Shown here piece by piece: positions 1-10,925 of a stretch of DNA of 64,000 nt. The stretch comes from Natronoglycomyces albus (GTDB lineage Bacteria > Actinomycetota > Actinomycetes > Mycobacteriales > Micromonosporaceae), in NCBI RefSeq assembly GCF_016925535.1, contig NZ_CP070496.1, positions 310,001-374,000 on the forward strand, read 5' to 3'. A program made the position numbers and the translations under genes. Within the stretch, counting starts at the first letter, position 1; every line of letters begins with the position of its first letter. The notes beneath the pieces are model-generated. The model was not told the DNA's origin, did no database searches, and saw only the letters and a program-made list of their open reading frames with translations.

Positions 1-2649
<2,649 letters not shown>

Positions 2650-2824
2650 CACCCACACACACTCTTGTGTGTGGCGCATGTGATCACCGCAGCAAACACA
2701 ACACACACGCACGCACACTATACGATTCTGAAACAACACAGAACACACCAGTCTGCCGCACCACGTCCTCCACCAACAGGAGAACACGTGAGTGCGAGAC
2801 ATAAAAATAGTTGTTTCACCGTTT
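2650..2824 (+). other. 23S-5S spacer, A/C-rich
   Basis: Transcribed spacer between 23S and 5S rRNA. It is dominated by CA dinucleotides on the + strand and contains a short complementary pair (ACACAC with GTGTGT near 2655-2675) that may form part of the 23S processing stem. No tRNA is seen in it. Confidence 0.7.
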
Positions 2825-2825
2825 T

Positions 2826-2944
2826 GCTTGGTGGCGATAGCGGGAAGGCTACACCCGGACCCATACCGAACCCGGTCGTTACGTTTCCCAGCGCCGATGG
2901 TACTGCACCCGAGAGGGTGTGGGAGACTAGGACACCGCCAAGCA
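2826..2944 (+). rRNA. 5S ribosomal RNA
   Basis: About 119 nt following 23S. It carries the conserved CACACCCGGACCCATACCGAAC-type loop B/C region near 2850 (the stretch reads ACACCCGGACCCATACC), the CAGCGCCGATGGTACTGC segment near 2890, and closing-stem sequences GCTTGGTGG at the 5' side and CCGCCAAGC at the 3' side that pair with each other. This is the last gene of the rrn operon; no downstream tRNA was found. Confidence 0.95.
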
Positions 2945-2958
2945 TCCAACACACAAAA

Positions 2959-2999
2959 AGAGGGCTCTCCTTGACCACAACGGTCAAAGAGAGCCCTCT
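2959..2999 (+). terminator. rRNA operon terminator hairpin
   Basis: Long hairpin 15 nt after the 5S end. AGAGGGCTCTC on the left pairs with GAGAGCCCTCT on the right, extended by TTGACC/GGTCAA around a 5-nt loop, with one mismatch. There is only a weak T tail. Position and stem strength support termination of the rrn operon. Confidence 0.85.
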
Positions 3000-3251
3000 A
3001 TTCGCACACCACCCCACACACAACACACACCCACGCGCCAGCTCGACCACTACACCCCCCCAAACAACCAAACCCACCCAAACACGCATACACACTGCCG
3101 CAACCAACACCAAACTCATGCACATGACTAACCTGCGTCTTCTCATACAGAGAGGACGCATTCGTCGTTGAAAACCGTCTTCACTGACAGCCAATACCAA
3201 TAAGCCACGCGGCAGGCCCACCAATAGCGCGTAGACCGTGCAATACCCCCA
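3000..3251. other. A/C-rich intergenic region after rRNA operon
   Basis: From 3000 to about 3115 the + strand is almost free of G and T, an extreme strand asymmetry that mirrors the 23S-5S spacer. Reading frames across it are artefacts of this composition. No tRNA, promoter or gene is seen. Confidence 0.6.
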
Positions 3252-3719
3252 CTAGTGACCGACTCGATCAGAGTGAAGGGAAACGTCCGCCAAATGCGCC
3301 CGAAAGGCCGCATCGTATTGGTCGAGAACTGGATCACTCTCCCGCGCCACGAAAACCGCCACCAAGTGGGCGTCAGGCTCGTCCAGCCTGAAGTGTGACC
3401 GTAGTGAACGCCAAGCCTCTAGGTTGGGATGGTTGAAGTCCGTACACGCTTCGGCTGGAGAGAGAATCTCGATAGCTTGATCAAGCTGTTCGAGGCTAAG
3501 CGGGTAGACGCCGGTCTGGTCGACTCGGCCGCATACGGTGGCGAGCACGACGCCAGGTAGGGCATGGGCACCACCACAATTCACCACAGGAAAGGTGGCC
3601 GTTGATGTTCTGGCGACACCGAGCCCGTATGCAAATGGCGCCTTCCATCCACCAATAGCGGCTTCGAGCTCACTTTTGGCGTGCAATACTTCGGCTCTGG
3701 TTTTCCACTGTGCACTCAT
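3252..3719 (-). CDS. hypothetical protein, 155 aa
   Basis: Soluble protein of 155 residues that I do not recognise; it has no signal peptide or membrane segment. The reading frame is open 11 codons further upstream, but I chose the ATG at 3719 because a -10-like hexamer (TAGAGT) lies exactly 7 nt before it, the arrangement expected for a leaderless actinobacterial mRNA and repeated at many genes here. The N-terminal third is helical and charged and the C-terminal half is rich in Asp, Glu and His. It ends facing the rRNA operon and is tail-to-head with the lipoprotein gene upstream, 57 bp away. No function can be assigned. Confidence 0.6.
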   Translation of the reverse strand: MSAQWKTRAEVLHAKSELEAAIGGWKAPFAYGLGVARTSTATFPVVNCGGAHALPGVVLATVCGRVDQTGVYPLSLEQLDQAIEILSPAEACTDFNHPNLEAWRSLRSHFRLDEPDAHLVAVFVARESDPVLDQYDAAFRAHLADVSLHSDRVGH

Positions 3720-3776
3720 AGGGCCTACTCTAGCCTTGAAGTCCGATGTCAAACGACCGCGAAAGAGGTCGGAGGA

Positions 3777-4859
3777 TTACTGGAAGACCATGCCACCCGA
3801 GTAGTGCCGGTTCTCTGTGACCGTCAGCGTGACGCCCTCGGCTGCCCACGTGATCGGCCCCTTTGGCTCAAACCGGTACTGGAAGGTTCGTTCACTCGCG
3901 GCTACGTCGAAGGTGACGAAGTAAGTTCGATACGACCAATTGCCCGAGTCGCGGTTGCCCACAATGCCGCTATCGACAATGCGGTTGCTTCCCAGGCTCA
4001 CAGCATCGGCGGGGTCAAGATTCCACACCGCCCCTTGATTTTCGCGAGGCCATTCGAATTCGATGGTCAACAGCTGACGGTCATTATCGTCTACGAGCCA
4101 ACCGCGACCCTCCCCGTACACGCCACGGCTGAACTCGAGTCGGGTCTTCCAGTTCCAGTTATCGATAGTGGCCCCGTTGCTCGCCTGGGCCGCCGCTGTC
4201 GCTTCCAGCCAGTCGGTTTGACCCTCCCAGCCCCAGTTCTGGTAATAGGCATCGACCGCGTCTTCCATGTTGTTGGAGCGCAGATCGATCGACTGGGTTC
4301 GACCGGAGTCGGTCACCTCCAAAATCACTGGAGCGTTTGGTTTAGCCGAAGCTAGATAGCTTGAGCCGTCCGCTGGCACCCCGTCTTCGAACTCCCAGAC
4401 CTGTTCGCCGATGGTCAGCGTCGCCGATAGTTCGAATGCGGATTCGTCAGGGTGCGATGGCTGCAAAGTGTGGTGGGGGGCGAACTGCACCAACGTGTAC
4501 TCATATCCAGTGGCTGGTTGGAGAAGTTTTTCATTGAGTCCGAGCAATTCGTCCATGCGAAAGCTGGTGTCAAATTCTTCCATGCTGGCCAGACATTCGA
4601 CCTTAAGCGCGAAATGTGGCCCCAGAATGACCCCGTCATGATCGGAAAGCCGAATCCCGTAGGTGCCGCTAGAACAAATGGAGAAGGACCCGTGATGACT
4701 CTCGGTGGCAAAGTCGGGGCTGGCCTGCAAGGTAGCCTCTCCGCCGTTCAAGAGTGGCATCTGGCAGCCGCTGAGGGCCAGGGCGGCAGTTAGGCTCATA
4801 GCCGCAACAGATCGGGGCAGAAAACGGGAAGCCGTTGTTCGGTTGTTTCCGGGGCGCAT
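3777..4859 (-). CDS. putative lipoprotein, 360 aa
   Basis: Predicted exported lipoprotein. An Arg-rich N-terminus is followed by a hydrophobic stretch (about residues 18-30) and a lipobox LSGC with the lipidated cysteine at about residue 32, so the mature protein should be anchored to the outer face of the membrane. The rest (about 330 residues) is rich in Trp, Ser, Thr and acidic residues and looks like an all-beta extracellular protein, but no family is recognised. The ATG at 4859 has TAGAAT 7 nt upstream on the same strand, pointing to a leaderless transcript. It is divergent from the DedA-like gene. Confidence 0.75.
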   Translation of the reverse strand: MRPGNNRTTASRFLPRSVAAMSLTAALALSGCQMPLLNGGEATLQASPDFATESHHGSFSICSSGTYGIRLSDHDGVILGPHFALKVECLASMEEFDTSFRMDELLGLNEKLLQPATGYEYTLVQFAPHHTLQPSHPDESAFELSATLTIGEQVWEFEDGVPADGSSYLASAKPNAPVILEVTDSGRTQSIDLRSNNMEDAVDAYYQNWGWEGQTDWLEATAAAQASNGATIDNWNWKTRLEFSRGVYGEGRGWLVDDNDRQLLTIEFEWPRENQGAVWNLDPADAVSLGSNRIVDSGIVGNRDSGNWSYRTYFVTFDVAASERTFQYRFEPKGPITWAAEGVTLTVTENRHYSGGMVFQ

Positions 4860-5012
4860 GTTGGTGATTCTATTCCACCTGCGCCAATACTGTGGATCCA
4901 GCTGCGCAGCATACTTCGGTGATTAAGACTGCGCCTGGGTATCTTGGCGCAGGTAGCTGGGAGCGGCAATCTCCCGGGCAGCAGTTGATTCCCGACGTTA
5001 TACGGTGGATTC

Positions 5013-5810
5013 ATGACTGCTAATACCCCGACAGACCCACCTGCCCCTGAAGACGTTGTCAGCAAACGGGCGGGCTTGCGGCTGGTTGCCTTGATAACGA
5101 TGGTCGGGATTGCGGCTGTGGTGATCTCGAACGTGCTTCCCGAACGCAGCGAAATCACTGAGATCGTCGAGGCGGCGGGCGTTTGGGGTCCCATTATTGC
5201 CATCGTCGGAGTCGCGGTGCTCTTGATGGCCCTGGTGCCACGAACACCGTTGTGCTGGGTGGCGGGGGCACTGTTTGGTTGGGTGCCCGCCATGATCTAC
5301 ATCCTCATTGGAACCATGATGGCGGCATTGCTGGGGTTCATCGCGGGTCGTGCCTTTGGGCGTGAATGGGTTGCCAGTATGTTGAATCGCCCGCATCCAG
5401 GCCGTATACGTCGCCGAGTGACCACGATCATGGCTGGTGCCGATAGCTGGTTGGGAAAGCACGGAATATTGGGCGTCGGGATCATCCGCTTGGTGCCAGC
5501 GGCACCATACGGAGTCGTCTCTTACTTGTTTGGGACCACCGCGACGAAGTTTCGGTACTACGCGGTGGGGTGTTTGCTCGGCAGCCTGCCTGGAACAGTT
5601 GGTAACACGGCGATCGGGGCTGCTATTTGGGGGCCAGCCGCGGTACCGGTTGCCGTGGGTGTCCTCGTCGGCCTCGCCACCTTGACGTTGACCCTGCGCT
5701 ACTGGCTTCTGCGCAGCTCGGCCTCCCCGATCAAGCAAGCGGTTCAGGAGGAACCTGTGACCGAAGCTGCACAACCTGGCGCAGAAAGTGTGGAGGGCAG
5801 TCGGCCCTAG
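5013..5810 (+). CDS. TVP38/TMEM64 (VTT domain) family membrane protein
   Basis: 265-residue integral membrane protein of the VTT/SNARE-associated (DedA-related) family, thought in general to move or scramble lipids. The first membrane segment is at about 25-45. The VTT core spans about 70-200, with the characteristic re-entrant motif around LCWVAGALFGW (residues near 78-90), the GxxxGR element after a small-residue helix, and the second half VPAAPYGVVSYLFG (near 165). The last membrane helix is at about 205-230, followed by a polar tail. TACGGT lies 6 nt before the ATG, suggesting a leaderless start. The substrate is unknown. It stands alone between a divergent lipoprotein and the riboswitch of threonine synthase. 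Confidence 0.85.
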   Translation: MTANTPTDPPAPEDVVSKRAGLRLVALITMVGIAAVVISNVLPERSEITEIVEAAGVWGPIIAIVGVAVLLMALVPRTPLCWVAGALFGWVPAMIYILIGTMMAALLGFIAGRAFGREWVASMLNRPHPGRIRRRVTTIMAGADSWLGKHGILGVGIIRLVPAAPYGVVSYLFGTTATKFRYYAVGCLLGSLPGTVGNTAIGAAIWGPAAVPVAVGVLVGLATLTLTLRYWLLRSSASPIKQAVQEEPVTEAAQPGAESVEGSRP

Positions 5811-5943
5811 CGTAGGGTCGCGCACCTAGAGAAGAGGTGACCTACCCCTGTCACCTGCGGCGATGTGAGATTGATTCCAGTGGTTGGGAGCTTCGTCCCG
5901 CTTCGATAACTAGCGGATATTCGCACCGTAGTATTCAGGCCGT

Positions 5944-6109
5944 ACTTCATCCAGAGCAGCTGAGGGAACCGGCCCGATGACGCTGCGGCAACCATCGACA
6001 TGACTATTGGCCTGGAGAAACACCAAACCGCTACGCGTTTTGTGTCCTCCGCCTAGTCGATGCCGACAGGTGCCAACTCCGGCCCGTACACCCACGGGGC
6101 AGATGAGGA
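5944..6109 (+). promoter_or_regulatory. SAM-I (S-box) riboswitch upstream of thrC
   Basis: S-adenosylmethionine riboswitch. The P1 stem is CTTCATC at 5945-5951 pairing with GATGAGG at 6102-6108. Core elements are in order: CCAGAG, then GAGGGAACCGGCCCGATGA (5962-5980), GCGGCAACC (5985-5993), and on the 3' side GGTGCCAACTCC (6069-6080) followed by the closing strand. The threonine synthase Shine-Dalgarno AGGAAAGGAG begins at the very end of P1, so ligand-dependent closure of P1 could hide it: translational control is likely, and no separate terminator is obvious. The region from 5811 to 5943 shows no gene. Confidence 0.9.
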
Positions 6110-6122
6110 AAGGAGCCTCTTA

Positions 6123-7424
6123 ATGTCCGCCACACACATACCAAACACCGCTTCCGCAACAGGTGAGGACAATCCGTTTAAAGACAGCCCAGCCAAGGGT
6201 TTGATCTGCCGGGCCTGTCAGACCACCTATGGCCTGGTCGCGCAACACGCGTGCTGGAACTGTTTCGGTCCGCTCGAAGTGGACTACGACCTAGCCAAGC
6301 TCGCTAAGGTCACTCGCGAAGACATCGAAGCTGGCCCTCAAAACCAATGGCGTTATGCGCCGCTGCTGCCTTGTGGTGTCGAGGAGTCCGACCGTGTCAC
6401 CCTCAACCCGGGACTGACACCGCTGATTGAGGCTGACAACCTGGCCAAGGCCCTGGGGATGCGCAAACTATGGGTCAAGGACGACTCGGCGAACCCGACC
6501 CACTCGTTCAAAGACCGGGTCGTCTCGACGGCTCTGACGGCCGCCGTGAAGTTGGGCTTCAATCGTTTCGCCTGTGCTTCGACGGGAAACCTGGCCAACT
6601 CCGTGGCCGCACACGCGGCCCGCGCGGGATTCCCCTCAGTGGTGTTCATCCCGCACGACCTCGAACCGGGCAAAGTCATCACCACCGCGGTCTACGGTGG
6701 TTCGCTGGTATCGGTCGAGGGTTCCTACGATGACGTCAACCGGCTTTGCTCTGAGTTGACAGAGACCGATGACTTCGAAAAGACCGCCTTCGTCAACGTC
6801 AACATTCGACCCTATTACGCCGAAGGCTCCAAGACCCTCGGCTATGAGGTTGCCGAACAGCTGGGGTGGCGACTCCCCGAGCAGGTTGTGGTGCCAATGG
6901 CCTCAGGCGAATTGCTCACCAAGATCCACAAGGCGTTTGAAGAATCCGTAGAGATCGGGCTTGTGCCTGAAGCGAAGGTGAAAGTCTACGGTGCCCAATC
7001 GGCGGGTTGCTCGCCCATCGCCACCGCTTTCGCAGCAGATACCGACGAGATCACTCCGGTAAAGCCAAAGGGAATTGCCAAGTCGCTCAACATTGGCGAC
7101 CCGGCGGCTGGCCCATATGCGATCGAATCAGTGCGTGCCTCGGGCGGAGACATGGCTGCGGTGAACGACGATGAGATTCGCGAAGGTATGCGCCTGCTCG
7201 CCTCAACGACCGGAGTCTTTCCTGAGACAGCTGGCGGGGTCGTCGTGGCTACGCTCCGTAAGCTTCTGGAAGCGGGTAGTCTTGACCCCCAGGCAGAGAC
7301 GGTCATCTATAACACCGGCGATGGCCTCAAGACGTTGGATGCGGTCTCTTCGCTGGTAGGGCCGACGCACAACGTGAAGCCGTCGTTGAAGTCCGCGAAG
7401 GAAGCCGGCCTTTTGGAGTCATGA
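6123..7424 (+). CDS. thrC: threonine synthase
   Basis: PLP enzyme that converts O-phosphohomoserine to threonine and phosphate. It has 433 residues counted from the ATG at 6123, which has an AGGAAAGGAG ribosome-binding site; the upstream in-frame ATG at 6060 lies inside the riboswitch and is rejected. The N-terminal extension carries a four-cysteine knuckle (C29, C32, C44, C47). The PLP lysine is in the SFKDR motif (K130), followed by the conserved ACASTGNLANS segment and a glycine-rich phosphate-binding region. The long form with an N-terminal extension resembles the plant-type, SAM-linked threonine synthases. Control by a SAM riboswitch links flux at the homoserine branch point to methionine/SAM status. 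Confidence 0.95.
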   Translation: MSATHIPNTASATGEDNPFKDSPAKGLICRACQTTYGLVAQHACWNCFGPLEVDYDLAKLAKVTREDIEAGPQNQWRYAPLLPCGVEESDRVTLNPGLTPLIEADNLAKALGMRKLWVKDDSANPTHSFKDRVVSTALTAAVKLGFNRFACASTGNLANSVAAHAARAGFPSVVFIPHDLEPGKVITTAVYGGSLVSVEGSYDDVNRLCSELTETDDFEKTAFVNVNIRPYYAEGSKTLGYEVAEQLGWRLPEQVVVPMASGELLTKIHKAFEESVEIGLVPEAKVKVYGAQSAGCSPIATAFAADTDEITPVKPKGIAKSLNIGDPAAGPYAIESVRASGGDMAAVNDDEIREGMRLLASTTGVFPETAGGVVVATLRKLLEAGSLDPQAETVIYNTGDGLKTLDAVSSLVGPTHNVKPSLKSAKEAGLLES

Positions 7425-7730
7425 TCCGGCTGGCGGAACTCCATACTGTAACACGCAGAGTGACCGTTAGATGGTACTTAGTCAGGTATCTGACAGTTCA
7501 TATCCGTGTCGAACTCTTGACGCTATGTCGTTTCTCTAGCAGAATTGCCTTTGCGGGAGGTCGCAGTATTCTGTCGCCACTCACCCAGTTGACCACGAGT
7601 CCTGGGATTAGACGTGTCGAGCAGCGCCAGCTAGCGTCAGAAACTGTGCCCTCCCGACCAACTTCCTAGCGGCATAATGTGCCACTGCAACAGATTCGAT
7701 GCTGGCAACGGCATCTCAGTTCATATTCGT
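7425..7730. other. intergenic region, no gene seen
   Basis: About 300 bp after thrC with lower G+C than the flanks and no coding potential. Short open frames here show no family resemblance and no ribosome-binding sites. It may hold the promoter of a short transcript that ends at the hairpin at 7731-7769. Confidence 0.5.
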
Positions 7731-7769
7731 CGTGTGGCCCGCACCAGCACAGCTGATGCGGGCCACACG
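7731..7769 (+). terminator. terminator-like hairpin
   Basis: Perfect inverted repeat CGTGTGGCCCGCA / TGCGGGCCACACG around a short loop, followed by CTTTAT. Strong enough to end transcription from the thrC side or of a short RNA encoded between thrC and the HPF-like gene. Confidence 0.65.
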
Positions 7770-7900
7770 CTTTATATCTGGTCTGATTTTCACTGTGCCA
7801 GTGGGAAAGATAAGGCCGGTGGTGCCCGATGTGTCGTTGCGTCAGTTGCGAATCCCGAACCGTCTTCCGCTTGGTGGACTTCTGTAGATATCCTCAAGAC

Positions 7901-8266
7901 ATGGGACAGAGTGAAGAGGCTCGTCGACGCCTCGATTCGCAACTGACGTTGGGCAACGGGTTCGAACCTGACGAGCGCGAAGAGATCATTGAAGAGTTTG
8001 TGCCTCTGGGAAAGAAGCTGGCTGCCTTCGACGCTGATGCCGTGTCGCTGACGGTCAGCGTGACCTCGCGTGAAACTCCAGACCAAGAAGTCACGTTGCA
8101 GTGCACCATCTATGGCGAGGATGAGCGTACTGTGACCGGGACCTCCGCTAAGAACGACCTGGTGGAGGCACTCGTGGAATCGCGTCGACGGGTCACTCAA
8201 CAACTCAGGGAATCAGAAGTCGAGCAAACGGTCAGCCCTCTGCGCCGCCTGTTCGGTGGCAAGTAA
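7901..8266 (+). CDS. HPF/RaiA-like (S30AE) family protein
   Basis: 121-residue protein from the ATG at 7901; the frame is open further upstream but the extra 24 residues look non-coding. The order strand-helix-strands-helix, with VSLTVSVTSRE and VTLQCTIYG strands and a final basic amphipathic helix (LVEALVESRRRVTQQL, near 90-105), resembles the ribosome-hibernation factor fold of HPF/RaiA, which binds the 30S decoding centre in stationary phase. It lacks the long C-terminal dimerisation domain of the usual actinobacterial long HPF, so it would be a short or divergent form. The assignment rests on pattern only. The Shine-Dalgarno is weak. It stands between a terminator hairpin and the GNAT pair. 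Confidence 0.6.
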   Translation: MGQSEEARRRLDSQLTLGNGFEPDEREEIIEEFVPLGKKLAAFDADAVSLTVSVTSRETPDQEVTLQCTIYGEDERTVTGTSAKNDLVEALVESRRRVTQQLRESEVEQTVSPLRRLFGGK

Positions 8267-8387
8267 GGCAACGACCACCCTTCGGCCGATAATCGCCATG
8301 ATGAAGCCTCCGGCGCCGAGCGTCTAGTCACCAGTGGCCACCGGAAAAGGGTTTGCGGGCAGTCAGTGGCTCGACCAGACTGACACC

Positions 8388-9410
8388 ATGACAGATATCG
8401 ATATTATTCCCTTGAGTATCAATGACCCCAGCCTCTTCGAATCGTGGATTGACTGCAACCTAGCCTGCGACGAACAGGATCTGCCTGGCCTTTCGCAGAC
8501 TAGCCCGATGATGATGCGTGCCCGCGCCATTGCTCCGAGCGCGACCTCTGATGTGCGCCGTTTCGTAGCCGTCAGTGGCCCCACTGTCGTAGGGACCGCG
8601 ACCGTCGCCCGCGACAGGGAGAACAATTCACACAAGGCTGGTATGGCTGTGTCGGTGCATCCACAATGGCGGCGGCGGGGTATCGGCACCCGGCTGTACG
8701 AACAAGCTGAAAGCACGGTCCGAGAATGGGGCTGCACGACCATTTGGGCCGGGTACGCCGCCGAGTTCACCGACCGCCCCGACTTTGAAGTTCCTGGCGA
8801 GACGTTTGCGGCCCAGCGCGGGTTTGCGCTGGCCATGAAAGGCTGTCGGCGCGTCAACGACCTCACCAAGGTTGATGCCGAGCATCTCGCGGCGTTGTAC
8901 GCATCCGCAGCGGAGTCCTCGGCTGACTACGAGATCGTGACCTTCGAACACCAAGTTCCCGACGAGGCCGTGGAGGGCTACTGCCAGGTCAAGTCCCGGG
9001 TACTCCTGGACGCGCCAATGGGAGACCTCGACGCCGAGGAAGAGACGTACTCCCCGACATTGTGGCGCGATATTGAACGGCAGCAACAACGCATGGGCGT
9101 GTTGTGGCTCGGGGTCTATGCCCGGCACAAGGAGACCGGCGACCTGGCTGGTCTCAGCGAGATTGAGGTCCGCGTCGGGGACGAGGTCATGGCGTATCAA
9201 AACGATACGATCGTCGCCCCGGCCCATCGAGGTCATCGGCTGGGTCTACGCCTCAAGATCGACATGCAGCGGCACCTGTTGCGGTGGCGTCCCCAGATGC
9301 GATTCATCCAGACGTTCAACGCCGAGGACAACACCTTCATGAACGCGGTGAACGATCAGGTCGGTTTCCGCACGCACAGCTCGTCGATGAACCTGCAAAA
9401 GAAGCTCTAG
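8388..9410 (+). CDS. tandem-domain GNAT acetyltransferase, first of a pair
   Basis: 340-residue protein made of two GCN5-type acetyltransferase domains, the layout of mycothiol synthase MshD and its relatives. The first acetyl-CoA-binding motif is at about residues 85-110 (HPQWRRRGIGTRLYEQ) and the second in the C-terminal half (APAHRGHRLGLRLK, near 270-285). The start is taken at the ATG at 8388, because the preceding residues of the open frame do not match the paralogue. The next gene encodes a protein of identical length and clear similarity (shared HRGHRLG.RLK, SRARHKETG-type and NTxMxxVN segments), so this is a tandem duplication. The substrate is unknown; two glycine-rich CoA sites suggest both domains may be active. 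Confidence 0.88.
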   Translation: MTDIDIIPLSINDPSLFESWIDCNLACDEQDLPGLSQTSPMMMRARAIAPSATSDVRRFVAVSGPTVVGTATVARDRENNSHKAGMAVSVHPQWRRRGIGTRLYEQAESTVREWGCTTIWAGYAAEFTDRPDFEVPGETFAAQRGFALAMKGCRRVNDLTKVDAEHLAALYASAAESSADYEIVTFEHQVPDEAVEGYCQVKSRVLLDAPMGDLDAEEETYSPTLWRDIERQQQRMGVLWLGVYARHKETGDLAGLSEIEVRVGDEVMAYQNDTIVAPAHRGHRLGLRLKIDMQRHLLRWRPQMRFIQTFNAEDNTFMNAVNDQVGFRTHSSSMNLQKKL

Positions 9411-9499
9411 GCGCGAAGGGTTGGGCGAACGCGCGGCTCTCGACCCGGCAAAGCGTAATTCGGTTGCGAGCCTGTTCGCCCGGGCCGGACAATCAAACG

Positions 9500-10522
9500 A
9501 TGACTGATATTGAGCTAAGAGAGCTGAAGCCGTTTGACTATGACCTGGTTGACGGGTGGATTTCTGCTTCTCAGGCCATCGCGGCGCATGATTTGCCCGA
9601 GTTGCCTGTGCCGATTTCACCGCGTCTGCGGTTGCGTTTGGTTGTCCCGGAGAAGTTCACCAAGTATTACCGGACCGTGGCCCTCAAGGGCGGTACTGTA
9701 GTCGGTTCGTCGACCTTGGAACACGATCTCGAGAACAACACACACATGATGTGGCTGGAGCTGGATGTCCACCCTGAGCACCGAGGCGAGGGCATTGGCG
9801 CGCGTTTGTTGGAGCATGCCGAGCAGACCGCGCGGCAGGTGGGGGTGCGTACGCTCATGGCTGAGGTTGCCTACAACTTCGCGCCAGCTCCCGACCGGGT
9901 TGCTCCCGGGAAGACGTTCGCGGCGAAGCACGGTTACACGGTTGGCCAGGAGACGATTCATCGTACCAAGGACTTGACGTTCAACGAGGGTCCAGAGTTG
10001 CAAGAACTCTACGACGCCGCGTGCGCGAAGTCTGAGGGATATGAGGTCCTCACGTGGTCGCGGACAATTCCCAACGAGTTGATCGAGGGCTATTGCTATC
10101 TCAAGGGCCGCATGGTGACCGATTCCCCGATGGGTGACCTTGACTTTGAGAAGGAAGAGTTCTCCGTAGAGCGGATTCGGTCCGAGGAGAAGTCGTTGCT
10201 GGACCGAGGTTCGATCTGGCTGGGCGCGTTCGCTCGTCACAAGGAGACTGGGCAGGCCGCCGGGTTCACCGAGACGCACATCATGCTTGGCGATGAGGAG
10301 CATTGTTATATCGGGGACACGATTGTTGATCCTGACCATCGTGGGCACCGGCTCGGGGCGCGTTTGAAGGTCGTCAATGAGCGGCAGCTGTCCCAGTGGC
10401 GGCCCAGCATGCGATACATCCATACGTGGAACGCCGATACCAACGGTTACATGATCTCGGTCAACGAGGAACTGGGCTATCGAGTGTATTGCACCGACCA
10501 GGAGCTACAGAAAAAGCTCTAA
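9500..10522 (+). CDS. tandem-domain GNAT acetyltransferase, second of a pair
   Basis: 340-residue paralogue of the gene just upstream, separated by 89 bp. The N-terminal acetyl-CoA motif is HPEHRGEGIGARLLEHAE (about 90-110) and the C-terminal one DPDHRGHRLGARLKVVNE (about 275-292). The ATG at 9500 aligns with the start of the paralogue (MTDIELRELK against MTDIDIIPLS); an open frame extends further upstream but overlaps the first gene. The third-position G/T content is higher than in its neighbour, although the encoded proteins are alike, which suggests an old duplication. The function is probably N-acylation of a small amine or antibiotic-like substrate; this is not determinable here. Confidence 0.88.
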   Translation: MTDIELRELKPFDYDLVDGWISASQAIAAHDLPELPVPISPRLRLRLVVPEKFTKYYRTVALKGGTVVGSSTLEHDLENNTHMMWLELDVHPEHRGEGIGARLLEHAEQTARQVGVRTLMAEVAYNFAPAPDRVAPGKTFAAKHGYTVGQETIHRTKDLTFNEGPELQELYDAACAKSEGYEVLTWSRTIPNELIEGYCYLKGRMVTDSPMGDLDFEKEEFSVERIRSEEKSLLDRGSIWLGAFARHKETGQAAGFTETHIMLGDEEHCYIGDTIVDPDHRGHRLGARLKVVNERQLSQWRPSMRYIHTWNADTNGYMISVNEELGYRVYCTDQELQKKL

Positions 10523-10705
10523 GTGGACTAACGCAGGGCGCATTTCCATGTGTGCACAGGGGCATTGAACACGCGCACGGCTCCTTTGGCGCCGTTGTGG
10601 AGGTGTGGGGCTTATGTAAAAGGCATTCTCGCCGGCTCGTTTACTTGCGTAAACGTCGCCTTCTGCGGCTTTGAACTAGCACTTGTGCATAAGGCCCGTA
10701 CGCTC

Positions 10706-10900
10706 TTGCCTAAACCTTGGGAATCGCACTACTGTGGATCTGTTCGGTGAGCTGGCATCAAAGATGTGAGTTTGTGGCTTCGGTTTGCCAGGTGGACGCA
10801 GGTCCACCAACCCGCTAACCGCGTTGCACAGGTGCCGCCAGAACGGGCGGTACCGCTGGCCCGGGTGAGGCGCGTTTTCGCGCCTCACCCGGGCATTTTG
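10706..10900 (+). ncRNA. candidate small RNA ending in a strong terminator
   Basis: A promoter-like pair TTGCCT (10706) and TACTGT (10730) with an 18-bp spacer would start a transcript near 10742. It would contain a small hairpin (GGTGGAC/GTCCACC near 10790-10808) and end at the GC-rich hairpin at 10859-10894 followed by ATTTTG. No open frame with a ribosome-binding site lies between. No known RNA family is recognised, so this is an inference from signals alone. Confidence 0.35.
10859..10900 (+). terminator. strong intrinsic terminator
   Basis: Perfect stem: GCCCGGGTGAGGCGCG pairs with CGCGCCTCACCCGGGC across a TTTT loop, followed by ATTTTGG. It is 340 bp beyond the second GNAT gene, so it may serve a separate small transcript rather than that gene. 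Confidence 0.85.
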
Positions 10901-10925
10901 GCTTTCGGTCCACAGCCCGCGCGCC

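Noticed and set aside
2945-3251. tRNA genes after the rRNA operon
   Set aside because: No cloverleaf or GGTTCRA box found here or elsewhere in the window.
5811-6122. An upstream start for threonine synthase at 6060
   Set aside because: It lies within the SAM riboswitch; the ATG at 6123 has a good ribosome-binding site and matches the family start.
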